From: Pseudomonas pergaminensis
Lineage (GTDB): Bacteria; Pseudomonadota; Gammaproteobacteria; Pseudomonadales; Pseudomonadaceae
Reading direction: 5' to 3'
DNA: 64,000 nucleotides
Assembly: GCF_024112395.2 (NCBI RefSeq)
Contig: NZ_CP078013.2
Coordinates: forward strand, 4,526,001-4,590,000
A program made the position numbers and the translations under genes. The notes beneath the pieces are model-generated. The model did no database searches. It saw only the letters and a program-made list of their open reading frames with translations, and had not been told where the DNA came from. Shown here one piece after another: positions 35,982 through 44,845 of this stretch (the stretch's first letter is position 1; each line of letters starts with the position of its first letter).

Positions 35982-37514
35982 ATGTCCAGCGATAATTTTG
36001 ACTTCATTGTATGTGGCGCCGGCGCATCCGGCTCTGTAGTCGCCGGCCGACTGGCGGAAAACCCCGACGTTCGTGTGCTGCTGATCGAAGCCGGTGGCAC
36101 TGACGACCACCCCGACATCGAACAGCCCGGCCACTGGCCGCTGAACCTGGGCACTGACCGCGACTGGAACTTCACCGCGGCCGCCAACCCGCACATCAAT
36201 CACCGACAGCTCCCGCTGAGCATGGGCCGGGGCCTGGGTGGCGGGTCGAGCATCAATGTGATGCTGTGGGCGCGAGGGCACAAAAACGACTGGGAAGACT
36301 TCGCCACAGAAAGCGGCGACCCGGCCTGGAATTACGCCTCCGTGCTCAAGCTGTACCAGCGCATCGAACACTACCAAGGCACCAGCGACCCAACCCGACG
36401 CGGCACTGACGGCCCGGTTCACATTCAACCGGCGTCGGGGGCCCAGCCCATCGCCCACGCCCTGCTCGACGCCGCCCGCGCGATGGACATCCCGACCTTT
36501 GAAAGCCCCAACGGCCTGATGATGGAAGGTCGTGGCGGCGCGGCCATCAACGACTTGATCATCAAGGACGGCAAACGCCACTCCATTTATCGCGCCTATG
36601 TGCGACCACGGCCCAACCTCACCGTGCTGACCGACACGCTGGTGAGCCGGCTGCTGTTCGACGGCCAGCGGGTGGTGGGCGTTGAAGCGTTGCGCGACGG
36701 GCAGACCCAGCGCTACCAGGCCGGCCACGAAGTGATCCTGTCCCTTGGCGCAATCAACACGCCCAAAGTGCTGATGCAGTCTGGCATCGGGCCTGAGCAG
36801 GAATTGCGGCGCCACGGCATCGCGCTTCGCCAGCACCTGCCCGGTGTCGGGGCGAACCATCAGGACCACGTGTCCTTCGCCGCCATCTTCGAATACGCCA
36901 CGCCCCAACCCGTGGGCTACGGCGGCTCCGAAGCCACGCTGTACTGGAGCAGCGACAGCGCCCTGCGCCTGCCGGACATGTTCCACTGCCAGCTTGAATT
37001 CCCGGTGCCCAGTGCCGAAAACGCCCACCTCGGCGTCCCCGCCCACGGCTGGACCATGTTTGCCGGCCTGGCCCACCCGCAGAGCCGTGGCCTCGTGACG
37101 TTGTCCGGCCCACGCGTGGACGACGCGCCGATCATCCAACCCAACACCCTCGCGCACCCAGACGACCTGCGTTGCGCCCTGGACAACCTGCGCTTCGTCC
37201 AAGAATTGGGTGCACAGCCCGCGTTCAAGGGCCTGGTCAAAGGTGAATGCCTGCCGGGCAAGCTCGACTCGCAGGCATTGGCACACTACGCCCGAAATGC
37301 CGCCGTGACTTATTGGCACCAATGCGGTACCGCCAAAATGGGCCGGGATTCGATGTCAGTGGTTAACAGCCGCCTGCAAGTCTACGGCGTGCAGGGCCTG
37401 CGAATTGCCGACGCCTCGATCATGCCGCACGTGACCAGCGGCAACACCATGGCGCCGTGCGTGGTGATCGGCGAGCGCGCGGTGGAGGAGATTCGGGCGC
37501 TGTATCAGCTGTGA
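35982..37514 (+). CDS. GMC-family FAD oxidoreductase (choline dehydrogenase-like)
   Basis: 510 residues. N-terminal FAD-binding VCGAGASGSVVAGRLAE with LLIEAGG, then GMC signature 1 around LSMGRGLGGGSSINVMLWARG and signature 2 SLGAINTPKVLMQSGIGP. The catalytic C-terminus is YWHQCGTAKMG with SGNTMAPCVVIGERAVEEI. Oxidises an alcohol to an aldehyde, substrate unknown. No signal peptide. ATG 35982 is preferred over an in-frame TTG nine codons upstream. No betaine genes accompany it, so choline is not assured. Confidence 0.92.
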   Translation: MSSDNFDFIVCGAGASGSVVAGRLAENPDVRVLLIEAGGTDDHPDIEQPGHWPLNLGTDRDWNFTAAANPHINHRQLPLSMGRGLGGGSSINVMLWARGHKNDWEDFATESGDPAWNYASVLKLYQRIEHYQGTSDPTRRGTDGPVHIQPASGAQPIAHALLDAARAMDIPTFESPNGLMMEGRGGAAINDLIIKDGKRHSIYRAYVRPRPNLTVLTDTLVSRLLFDGQRVVGVEALRDGQTQRYQAGHEVILSLGAINTPKVLMQSGIGPEQELRRHGIALRQHLPGVGANHQDHVSFAAIFEYATPQPVGYGGSEATLYWSSDSALRLPDMFHCQLEFPVPSAENAHLGVPAHGWTMFAGLAHPQSRGLVTLSGPRVDDAPIIQPNTLAHPDDLRCALDNLRFVQELGAQPAFKGLVKGECLPGKLDSQALAHYARNAAVTYWHQCGTAKMGRDSMSVVNSRLQVYGVQGLRIADASIMPHVTSGNTMAPCVVIGERAVEEIRALYQL

Positions 37515-37564
37515 GCCGCTGAGCCATGAGCCTGCGGCCGGATCATCCTCCCCAAAAAGACTGC

Positions 37565-37798
37565 CTAGCCCTTCAGCTCGCCCGCCCGATGACTCGCTGC
37601 GTCGTCGTAGGCCACATACAGCGACTCGGCGATCTGGCTCTTGATGGCTTTGCTGGCTTCCAGCCCGAGGACAAAACCCTCTGCCTTCCCGCCCGCTCGG
37701 TTGAGTTCTTCGTGGGTGGACGCGCCGGTGATGGCGTCGAGAAGCTTGGTGGCGTGAGGGCCGACGCCTTTCGGCAGGCTGATTTGGTCGATGGACAT
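37565..37798 (-). CDS. Small protein of unknown function
   Basis: 77 residues (MSIDQISLPKGVGPHATKLLDAITGASTHEELNRAGGKAEGFVLGLEASKAIKSQIAESLYVAYDDAASHRAGELKG). Soluble, mostly helical, with no signal or membrane segment. AAGG lies 8 bases before the ATG. It ends about 50 bases from the convergent GMC gene. The balanced composition and a good ribosome site favour a real gene; family not recognised. Confidence 0.65.
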   Translation of the reverse strand: MSIDQISLPKGVGPHATKLLDAITGASTHEELNRAGGKAEGFVLGLEASKAIKSQIAESLYVAYDDAASHRAGELKG

Positions 37799-37945
37799 GG
37801 GCGATACCTTGCGAGAGAGAAATCGGTAGCGCGTGGAACCACTGCCGGGGAGGCATGGTAGACCGGATTGCACACAAAGGGGCTGGTTTTGGCGCTCGCC
37901 GCGCAACGGGCCTACACCCCATCATGAGGAGCGCTAACGCTGCGG

Positions 37946-37958
37946 TGAAATCAATTCA
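37946..37958. promoter_or_regulatory. MetR-type binding site
   Basis: TGAAATCAATTCA fits the MetR consensus TGAA-N5-TTCA exactly. It lies 120 bases upstream of mesX. A possible -10 (TAGAAT) follows at 37983. Suggests control by homocysteine through MetR. Confidence 0.6.
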
Positions 37959-38028
37959 GTTTTGCTCATGTTGTTGCCTGCCTAGAATGCACCCTACTTC
38001 AAGACAAGTTATAGACCGCTGAACACGC

Positions 38029-38046
38029 ACCTGAATACGTTCAGGT
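38029..38046. promoter_or_regulatory. Palindrome upstream of mesX
   Basis: ACCTGAATACGTTCAGGT: 7-base arms ACCTGAA/TTCAGGT around four bases, 32 bases before the mesX ATG. It could be a second, shorter-spaced MetR-like site (TGAA-N4-TTCA) or an RNA hairpin near the ribosome site. Confidence 0.45.
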
Positions 38047-38077
38047 GCTATCGCGGCAATCAGGGTGTGGCATCACA

Positions 38078-39061
38078 ATGAACAAAGAATTTGCATTTAC
38101 GGTCAAGAGCGTTCGTTTCGACGAGCACTACCACCCCGCCGAAAATACGCGCATCACGACCAACTTTGCCAACTTGGCGAGGGGCGCGAGCCGTCAAGAA
38201 AACTTGCGCAACACGTTAAGGATGATTGACAACCGCTTCAATGCCTTGGCCCATTGGGATAACCCCAAAGGCGATCGCTACACGGTCGAGCTTGAAATCA
38301 TTTCCGTGGAAATGGACATGGATACACAAAGCAGCGGCCATGCCATTCCTTTGATTGAGATATTGAAAACCAACATTGTTGATCGAAAAACCAACGAGCG
38401 CCTGGCAGGCATTGTCGGCAATAACTTTTCCTCTTACGTACGTGACTACGACTTCAGCGTGCGCTTGCTGGAGCACAACAAGGACCAACCCCACTTCAGC
38501 ACACCCGCTGACTTCGGCGAGTTGCACGGGAAGTTGTTCAAGAGCTTCGTTAATTCAAGCACTTACAAAGAGCACTTCACCAAGCCGCCTGTCATCTGCC
38601 TGAGTGTGTCGAGTGCCAAGACCTACCATCGCACCGAAAACCTGCACCCTGTACTGGGCGTTGAATATCAGCAAGATGAATATTCCCTGACGGATGAATA
38701 CTTCAACAAGATGGGGCTGAAGGTCCGCTATTTCATGCCTGCCAATAGCGTTGCGCCCCTGGCTTTTTATTTTTCCGGCGATTTGCTCAGCGACTACACC
38801 CCGCTTGAGCTGATCAGCACCATCAGCACCATGGACACCTTCCAGAAGATTTACCGCCCGGAGATCTACAACGCCAACTCTGCAGCCGGCAAATCCTTTC
38901 AGCCCAGTCTGCAACACCAGGACTATTCACTGACGCGGATTGTTTATGACCGCGAAGAGCGCAGCCGACTGGCCATTGAACAGGGCAAGTTTGTTGAAGA
39001 AAACTTCATCAAGCCCTACCAGTCGGTGCTGGAGCAATGGTCTGCCAACCACGCGCGTTGA
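38078..39061 (+). CDS. mesX: MesX, DUF1852 partner of methionine synthase MesD
   Basis: 327 residues, soluble, a DUF1852-family protein (MNKEFAFTVKSVRFDEHYHPAENTRITTNFANLARGASRQENLRNTL...). From published genetics on folate-independent methionine synthases, DUF1852 (MesX) is required with MesD and oxygen for methionine formation. Its chemistry is not settled; a flavin-linked oxygenase step is a fair guess given the flavin reductase two genes downstream. It is followed by mesD after 27 bases. ATG 38078 begins the recognisable family sequence; the Shine-Dalgarno is weak. Confidence 0.85.
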   Translation: MNKEFAFTVKSVRFDEHYHPAENTRITTNFANLARGASRQENLRNTLRMIDNRFNALAHWDNPKGDRYTVELEIISVEMDMDTQSSGHAIPLIEILKTNIVDRKTNERLAGIVGNNFSSYVRDYDFSVRLLEHNKDQPHFSTPADFGELHGKLFKSFVNSSTYKEHFTKPPVICLSVSSAKTYHRTENLHPVLGVEYQQDEYSLTDEYFNKMGLKVRYFMPANSVAPLAFYFSGDLLSDYTPLELISTISTMDTFQKIYRPEIYNANSAAGKSFQPSLQHQDYSLTRIVYDREERSRLAIEQGKFVEENFIKPYQSVLEQWSANHAR

Positions 39062-39088
39062 TTCATTTAAAAGACAAGGTCACCCGTA

Positions 39089-40117
39089 ATGAAAAAGTTA
39101 TTGCCTACTTCAACCGCCGGCAGCTTGCCTAAACCGTCCTGGCTGGCACAACCCGAGACGCTCTGGTCACCCTGGAAACTGCAAGAAAACGAGCTGGTCG
39201 AGGGCAAACAAGACGCCCTGCGTTTGTCACTGCAAGAACAGCAAAACGCGGGCATCGATATCGTCAGCGATGGTGAACAAACGCGCCAACACTTCGTCAC
39301 CACCTTTATCGAGCACCTCGGCGGCGTTGATTTCGAGAAGCGCGAAACCGTCAGAATCCGTGACCGTTATGACGCGAGCGTGCCGACGGTGGTGGGTGCG
39401 GTCACGCGTCAAAAGCCAGTGTTTGTCGAAGACGCCAAGTTCCTGCGCCAGCAAACCACGCAACCCATCAAATGGGCGCTGCCAGGCCCCATGACCATGA
39501 TCGATACGCTGTACGACAACCACTACAAAAGTCGCGAAAAACTGGCCTGGGAATTCGCCAAGATCCTCAATGAAGAAGCCAGGGAACTGGAAGCGGCGGG
39601 CGTCGATATCATCCAGTTCGACGAGCCAGCCTTTAACGTGTTCTTTGATGAGGTGAATGACTGGGGCGTTGCCACCCTGGAACGCGCAATTGAAGGCCTT
39701 AAATGTGAAACCGCGGTACATATCTGCTACGGCTATGGCATCAAGGCCAACACCGATTGGAAAAAGACACTCGGATCAGAGTGGCGCCAATACGAAGAGG
39801 CGTTTCCCAAGCTGCAAAAATCCAGCATCGATATCGTCTCGCTGGAGTGCCACAACTCCCATGTGCCCATGGAGCTCATCGAACTCATTCGCGGTAAAAA
39901 AGTGATGGTCGGTGCCATCGACGTGGCCAACCATGCCATCGAGACACCCGAGGAAGTCGCCAATACCCTGCGCAAAGCCCTGCAGTTCGTGGATGCTGAC
40001 AAGCTATACCCGTGCACCAACTGCGGCATGGCGCCCCTGCCCCGTCAGGTTGCGAGAGGCAAGCTGAACGCGTTGAGTGCCGGCGCAGACATCATCCGCC
40101 GAGAACTGTCGAACTAG
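39089..40117 (+). CDS. mesD: Folate-independent methionine synthase MesD
   Basis: 342 residues, a MetE C-terminal-domain homologue without the N-terminal folate domain. It has LPTSTAGSLPKPSWL (MetE-like start), DGEQTRQHF, PGPMTMIDTLYD and QFDEPAFNVF. The zinc ligands are complete: HICYGYG (His and Cys), SLECHNSH (Glu/Cys) and YPCTNCGMAPLP (Cys). Transfers a methyl group to homocysteine from a donor other than methyl-folate. Length, the DUF1852 neighbour and the MetR box place it in the MesD family. AAGG lies 9 bases before the ATG. Confidence 0.87.
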   Translation: MKKLLPTSTAGSLPKPSWLAQPETLWSPWKLQENELVEGKQDALRLSLQEQQNAGIDIVSDGEQTRQHFVTTFIEHLGGVDFEKRETVRIRDRYDASVPTVVGAVTRQKPVFVEDAKFLRQQTTQPIKWALPGPMTMIDTLYDNHYKSREKLAWEFAKILNEEARELEAAGVDIIQFDEPAFNVFFDEVNDWGVATLERAIEGLKCETAVHICYGYGIKANTDWKKTLGSEWRQYEEAFPKLQKSSIDIVSLECHNSHVPMELIELIRGKKVMVGAIDVANHAIETPEEVANTLRKALQFVDADKLYPCTNCGMAPLPRQVARGKLNALSAGADIIRRELSN

Positions 40118-40125
40118 TGCCCACC

Positions 40126-40641
40126 ATGCCACGTCACAGCCTGGCCATCGAGCCATTGAGCTTTCGCGAAGCGCTCGGGCACTACGCCTCCGGCATCACG
40201 GTGATCACGTCGCACATCGAGGGTGAGCCGATTGGTTTCACATGCCAGTCGTTCTACAGCGTGTCGATGAACCCACCGCTGGTGTCCTTCAGCGTCATGT
40301 CCAATTCCGCCAGTTATCCCAAAATCCGCCAGGCCGGTCGATTCGCCGTCAATATCCTCTCGGGTGAGCAGGTCAGGATCTCCAACCAGTTCGCGCGGCG
40401 TGGCACTGACAAGTGGCATGACGTCGACTGGCAGGCATCACCGCTGGGCAACCCGATCATCGACGGCAGCCTGCATTGGCTGGATTGCGACATTCACGCC
40501 GAACACGTCGCCGGTGATCACCTGATCGTGATTGGCGAAGTGAAAGCACTGAACCTGCAAGAGGCAACGGCGACGCAGCCGTTGCTGTATTTCAAAGGGC
40601 AATATTGCAAGATCGCCGCGCCTGACGCGCCCCCCTTTTAG
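40126..40641 (+). CDS. Flavin reductase
   Basis: 171 residues, flavin-reductase-like domain: SFREALGHYASGITVITSHIEGEPIGFTCQSFYSVSMNPPLVSFSVMSNSASYPKIRQAGRFAVNILSGEQ, with the usual 'GVTVIT...G.T..SF.SVS..PPLV.F' pattern. NAD(P)H-dependent reduction of FMN or FAD for a partner oxygenase. It starts 8 bases after mesD, so it belongs to the mes operon and may feed reduced flavin to MesX. A GTG at 40117 is an alternative start. Confidence 0.88.
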   Translation: MPRHSLAIEPLSFREALGHYASGITVITSHIEGEPIGFTCQSFYSVSMNPPLVSFSVMSNSASYPKIRQAGRFAVNILSGEQVRISNQFARRGTDKWHDVDWQASPLGNPIIDGSLHWLDCDIHAEHVAGDHLIVIGEVKALNLQEATATQPLLYFKGQYCKIAAPDAPPF

Positions 40642-40650
40642 CGTCATGGT

Positions 40651-40926
40651 GTGCGCTTCAACACTCGCACTGTGGCTGTCCGTCTGCGCCACCCCGCCCC
40701 ACCCTACCCGCATGCCCAGGAACCGATTGGAGACGTGCAGACCATCTAAGACGGCAAACTCAGCCCCGAACTGGCGGTGACCACCTTCAGCAATACCGAC
40801 CGCCTCTACATCAACCCGACCAAAAATGTGGTGATTGTGGTGTGGCAGGCGCAGACCCAGCCGACTGGGGGTGAGGTGATTGATGACATGGTTGCGTTTG
40901 ATGCAATTGTTAAGGTGCTTCCTTAA
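40651..40926 (+). pseudogene. Remnant of a beta-lactamase-family serine hydrolase
   Basis: One frame reads VRFNTRTVAV...EPIGDVQTI, stop (40747-40749), DGKLSPELAVTTFSNTDR, then directly YINPTKNVVIVVWQAQTQP...FDAIVKVLP and stop. The first part is like the N-terminus of class C beta-lactamase-type hydrolases, where a Tyr codon stands at the stop. The second part is their C-terminus. Roughly the middle 300 residues, with the catalytic SxxK, are missing. Both a nonsense mutation and a large internal deletion are therefore visible. Confidence 0.75.
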
Positions 40927-40935
40927 ATGACACAA

Positions 40936-40970
40936 GGGATGGGCCTGTTTGAGGCAGGCCCGTCCCTTAT
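40936..40970 (+). terminator. Terminator closing the mes operon region
   Basis: A 12-base stem with one internal mismatch (GGGATGGGCCTG / CAGGCCCGTCCC) and a 7-base loop, followed by TTATT. It lies just after the pseudogene. Confidence 0.8.
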
Positions 40971-41061
40971 TCCGAACCCGTCTATAAAACTGTCATAAAT
41001 CACAGTACCCGCCACGCTCCTCGCCCTCCAGAGTGAAGACTACTCAATGGAGATCCGAACC

Positions 41062-41538
41062 ATGCGCACCCTTGCCCACTCACTGCCCCTTGGCACCGGC
41101 CTGAAGGCCACATGGGTCCCTTTATTACTGGCCAGCCTTATCGCCTGCACAACCGGAACCCACTTACCTAATGCTATCGGCATGTGCCCAGGCGTGAGGA
41201 GCATCGAGCAAGTCAAACAGCAAGAAGGCTATAGCTATTACGCTATTTCACCCGGCGGGGGGTGGAGTGGCGAGAACCCTCAAGCCCAAGAACATTACCT
41301 CAAGGGTCTGGTATTTGAATCGGCCGCTATCCTTACCGTCGCGCAAAGCCCGACTCGCCCTGAATATCATTTCGTGGCCTGTGACTATGTGGGGCCAGAG
41401 CCGCTTGCGTTTTTGAGACTGGCCAAGCATTTCCCCGATCGCCCCCGCGCAGTGGGGCCGAACTGGACTGCGCAAGACTACTGTGAAGCTGACTCCGTCG
41501 AGGAATGCCAATTCACCGTCCTGAACCCGTTGCCATGA
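41062..41538 (+). CDS. Predicted small lipoprotein, unknown function
   Basis: 158 residues from MRTLAHSL. Hydrophobic segment TWVPLLLASLIAC ends in lipobox LIAC. The mature part has four or more Cys (MCPG, ACDYVG, DYCEADSVEECQF), suggesting disulfides, and a YAISPGGGWSGENP loop. ATG 41062 has GGAG 9 bases upstream; ATG 41047 is an alternative. The long basic lead before the hydrophobic stretch is slightly unusual for a signal. Family not recognised. Confidence 0.65.
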   Translation: MRTLAHSLPLGTGLKATWVPLLLASLIACTTGTHLPNAIGMCPGVRSIEQVKQQEGYSYYAISPGGGWSGENPQAQEHYLKGLVFESAAILTVAQSPTRPEYHFVACDYVGPEPLAFLRLAKHFPDRPRAVGPNWTAQDYCEADSVEECQFTVLNPLP

Positions 41539-41653
41539 TCTTCGAAGACACATTAAAGGGGACAGAGTTGATCGCCAGGATAAAAGCCCGCATGCCGTTG
41601 GGTGAAAGCACGCTATTCAATTCATGCACTTACGCCTGACTCACACCGTCCCC

Positions 41654-42262
41654 TCAGCTATGCATCGGCAACACCACCCCAAACATCACAAAAAACCCAC
41701 CGCAAACTTTATTGAACCGGCGCCCGGTTCGTGCCAACCAGGGCCGTACGCGGTGCGCGGCGCTGGCCACCATGTATTCGACAACGAATTCCACCACGGC
41801 GTAGGTCAGCGCGATGATGGCCGTCTGCGTGATGATGCTTCTGTGGGGGTCCAGGAACGGTGGGATAAACGCGGTGAACAGCAGCAGCGCCTTGGGGTTT
41901 GAGAGGGCCGAGACCAGCCCTTGGCGAAACAGTGACCAGCTTCGCAAGTGGGTGGTAGCCGCCGTCTCCAGGGTGACGGGGGCGGACCGCCACAGTCCGA
42001 AGCCGAGCCAGATCAGGTAAAGCCCACCGGCAATCTTCAAGGCCGTGAACCAACTGGCCGAGGTCTGGATCAGGGCCCCAAGGCCCAGCGCACACAGCGC
42101 AAGCACCAGAGCGAAGCCGAGCACGCCGCCGCTGATGGTGAACAGCGTTTTGCGACTGCCGTGAAGCGCGCCGTGGGTCAGCACCAATAATGCATTCGGC
42201 CCAGGCACCACGGATATTCCGCAGCAGGTGAACAGGTAGAGCAACCAGGTTTCGAAGGGCAT
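41654..42262 (-). CDS. LysE/RhtB-family amino acid exporter
   Basis: 202 residues, six hydrophobic segments. It has the family signature ISVVPGPNALLVLTHGALHGSRKTLFTISGGVLGF (G-PGP-N... G...G...G.G) near the N-terminus and GLVSALSNPKALLLFTAFIPPF in the middle. Exports an amino acid or derivative. Divergent from a LysR gene 112 bases away, which is the common layout for such exporters and probably their regulator. Confidence 0.92.
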   Translation of the reverse strand: MPFETWLLYLFTCCGISVVPGPNALLVLTHGALHGSRKTLFTISGGVLGFALVLALCALGLGALIQTSASWFTALKIAGGLYLIWLGFGLWRSAPVTLETAATTHLRSWSLFRQGLVSALSNPKALLLFTAFIPPFLDPHRSIITQTAIIALTYAVVEFVVEYMVASAAHRVRPWLARTGRRFNKVCGGFFVMFGVVLPMHS

Positions 42263-42373
42263 GATCAGGTCCGAGGTGGGTAGTTCTGGCCGCTATCTTG
42301 CGAATGAACAACGACAGTGGAAAGCGCATAATTCACGCCACAGCCATTCGATTAACGAATAAAGGTAACCACC

Positions 42374-43237
42374 ATGTCTTCCAGCGATTTGCAGATCGAT
42401 TGGCTCAAGTGCTTTGTGGCAGTGGTGGACGCCGGTTCGCTGTCGGGCGCGGCCCATGAGGTGAACCGCTCGCAGTCTGCCGTCAGCATGCAGATGAAAA
42501 AACTGGAAGCCGCGCTGGGACGGCCCTTGCTGAACCGTGGCCCCCGCCACCTTCAGCTGACCGATGACGGCCAGACGTTGCTGGGCTATGCCCGCCGCAT
42601 GCTCGCCCTGCACGCCGAAACCCAGGCGGCGTTTCATGGTGAAGCGTTGACCGGGCGCATCCGCCTGGGCGTTGCCGAGGACTACGCGGCCAAGTACCTC
42701 ACGCCGGTGCTGAAACGATTTGCGCCGCGATATGCGGGTGTGGACATTGAGCTGACCTGTGAACAGTCGACCGCCCTGATCCCGCGTGTGCGCAGTGGCG
42801 ACCTTGATCTTGCGCTGGTGTCCAGGGACTCGCCGCACACGGGGACTTTTTTGTTCAAGGAGCCGATGGTCTGGGTAGGCTCCCCGCAGTTCGAACTGTG
42901 GCGCCGAGACCCGGTGCCTATCGCCGTCTACGAAAGCGAAAGCCTGGCGCGCCGGTACGCGGTGAATTCACTGGCGCAACAGGGCCGTCAATTCAAGGTG
43001 GTGTACAACAGTTCCAGCCTGGCCGGCCAGGTCGCCGCCGTGGAGGGTGGGCTCGCGATTGCTGCGATCACCCAATGCACCGTGCAGCCCTCACTGCAGG
43101 TCTTGAGCGGCGAACAGGGTTTGGGGATTATCGAACCTATGGAGGTGTCGATTCTACGTAGCCGGGCCTCTCGCGGGTCCAAGGCGGTCAATAGCCTGCA
43201 CGGGTTTATCATCAGTGCGCTGCGGGTTCAGGCATAG
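42374..43237 (+). CDS. LysR-family regulator
   Basis: 287 residues. HTH WLKCFVAVVDAGSLSGAAHEVNRSQSAVSMQMKKLEAALG followed by an effector domain with GRIRLGVAEDYAAKYLTPVLKRFAPRYAGVDIEL. It most likely regulates the divergent lysE-type gene. Shine-Dalgarno AAAGG lies 9 bases before the ATG. Confidence 0.92.
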   Translation: MSSSDLQIDWLKCFVAVVDAGSLSGAAHEVNRSQSAVSMQMKKLEAALGRPLLNRGPRHLQLTDDGQTLLGYARRMLALHAETQAAFHGEALTGRIRLGVAEDYAAKYLTPVLKRFAPRYAGVDIELTCEQSTALIPRVRSGDLDLALVSRDSPHTGTFLFKEPMVWVGSPQFELWRRDPVPIAVYESESLARRYAVNSLAQQGRQFKVVYNSSSLAGQVAAVEGGLAIAAITQCTVQPSLQVLSGEQGLGIIEPMEVSILRSRASRGSKAVNSLHGFIISALRVQA

Positions 43238-43278
43238 CTCCCTTGCGTACCGCTATCAAAAGGAAGGTTCACACACCC

Positions 43279-43974
43279 ATGGATATTCAGGAAATCAAAC
43301 AACGCCTGGCCCGCCCGGCGCTCAAACTCATCGCTGGCGGCTTTCGCCCTGCGGGCACCGATGAAGAAAGCTGGCTGGGTCACGTCTTTCTGTTCCGCGC
43401 CGATGAAGGCATCCCCACCAACAAGGCCGGTGAACAGTTGCTGCCCTACGCGCAGTTCTACTTGCCCGCCCTGCCCTTCAACAGCCCGGCGCTGGAGGGG
43501 GTTCGGGTATTGACGTTGTTTATGTCGAACCCGTTTCCCGAGCATTTTGAACCCATGGGGGATAACTGGCTGATACGCGAATACGGGCCGGACGAGGTGC
43601 TGGTGCGTAAAACACTGCCGGTGGCAGGCGCCTTTCTCAAGCCATTCCCCTTGAAGACGGAAAACGTGCCGGAGGATTACCCGTTGTGGGATGGCGGTGG
43701 CGTTCCTTCCGAGCTTGAGGACGAAATACTCAAGCTGGAACGCGCGGGCGAGATACAGAGTTACTATGACCTGGTGACACACACCTATGAGCACAAGATC
43801 GGCGGTTACCCGTCGTTTTGCCAGTCGGGTGTCGATCCGGGCGAAGGTTTTGAGTTTGTGTTCCAGATTTCGTCGGACGCGAAAATCCAGCTGAATGTGG
43901 TGGACAGCGGAAGCCTGATGTTCTGGAAGCACAGCGTCACGGGGGAGTGGGCGCTTTATTATGATTTTTACTGA
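43279..43974 (+). CDS. DUF1963 (YwqG-like) protein
   Basis: 231 residues, soluble and acidic. Features 'SWLGHVFLFRADEGIPTNKAGEQLLPYAQFYLPALPF', 'HKIGGYPSFCQSG' and 'FEFVFQISSDAKIQLNVVDSGSLMFW', the usual DUF1963 pattern with the conserved 'KIGG.P...Q'. Biochemical role unknown. AGGAAGG lies upstream of ATG 43279. It is followed by a REP array rather than a terminator. Confidence 0.82.
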   Translation: MDIQEIKQRLARPALKLIAGGFRPAGTDEESWLGHVFLFRADEGIPTNKAGEQLLPYAQFYLPALPFNSPALEGVRVLTLFMSNPFPEHFEPMGDNWLIREYGPDEVLVRKTLPVAGAFLKPFPLKTENVPEDYPLWDGGGVPSELEDEILKLERAGEIQSYYDLVTHTYEHKIGGYPSFCQSGVDPGEGFEFVFQISSDAKIQLNVVDSGSLMFWKHSVTGEWALYYDFY

Positions 43975-44029
43975 GGCGTCAGGCTGGAGGCGATACAGGC
44001 GCTGCGTGTTTACACGGACACCGAGGTGA

Positions 44030-44700
44030 TCCCTTCGCAGCCTCGCCAGGGCTCGACAGCTCCCACATTAGATCTCCGTCGCCGCCAAGATTGCGCCAAC
44101 ACAACCGATTCCCTGTGGGAGCTGTCGAGCTTTAGCGAGGCTGCGAAAGCGGTGGATCAGTCGATGAAATGCCCGCAGTGCCGCCGCCTTCGCAGCCTCG
44201 CCAGGGCTCGACAGCTCCCACACTTGATCTTCGTCGTGGCACAAATCCCACCCACACAACCGATCCCCTGTGGGAGCTGTCGAGCTTTAGCGAGGCTGCG
44301 AAGGCGGTGGGTCAGTCGATAAAAATGCCAGCAGTGCCGCCGCCTTCGCAGCCTCGCCGGGGCTCGACAGCTCCCACACTTGATCTTCGTCGTGGCACAA
44401 ATCTCACCCACACAACCGATCCCCTGTGAGAGCTGTCGAGCTTTAGCGAGGCTGCGAAAGCGGTGGATCAGTCAATAAAAATGCCCGCAGTGCCGCCGCC
44501 TTCGCAGCCTCGCCGGGGCTCGACAGCTCCCACACTTGATCTTCGTCGTGGCACAAATCCCACCCACACAACCGCTCCCCTGTGGGAGCTGTCGAGCTTT
44601 AGCGAGGCTGCGAAAGCGGTGGATCAGTCGATAAATATGCCCGCAGTGCCGCCTTCGCAGCCTCGCCAGGGCTCGACAGCTCCCACACTTGATTGTTGTC
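44030..44700. repeat. Tandem REPIN-like array, period about 155 bp
   Basis: The half-site TTCGCAGCCTCGCCAGGGCT begins near 44034, 44189, 44344, 44501 and 44654. Each unit also holds the inverted partner (GTGGGAGCTGTCGAGCTTTAGC). Same REP subfamily as the 32.4-33.0 kb array, but with a different spacer (TTGATCTTCGTCGTGGCACAAATC) and period, so the two amplified independently. 44701-44845 contains only the upstream region of the next gene. Confidence 0.92.
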
Positions 44701-44845
44701 GTTGCTTAAATTGCATGTGCAGGCACGACTGCAATCCACCGAGCAAAACAGTTCCCACCCTGAGAATCCAGCATTTTCATCACCCCTCCCACAGGTGCCT
44801 GCACCCTGTTAATCTGCGGCGCTTGTCTGCATTCGGAGCGTTAGC

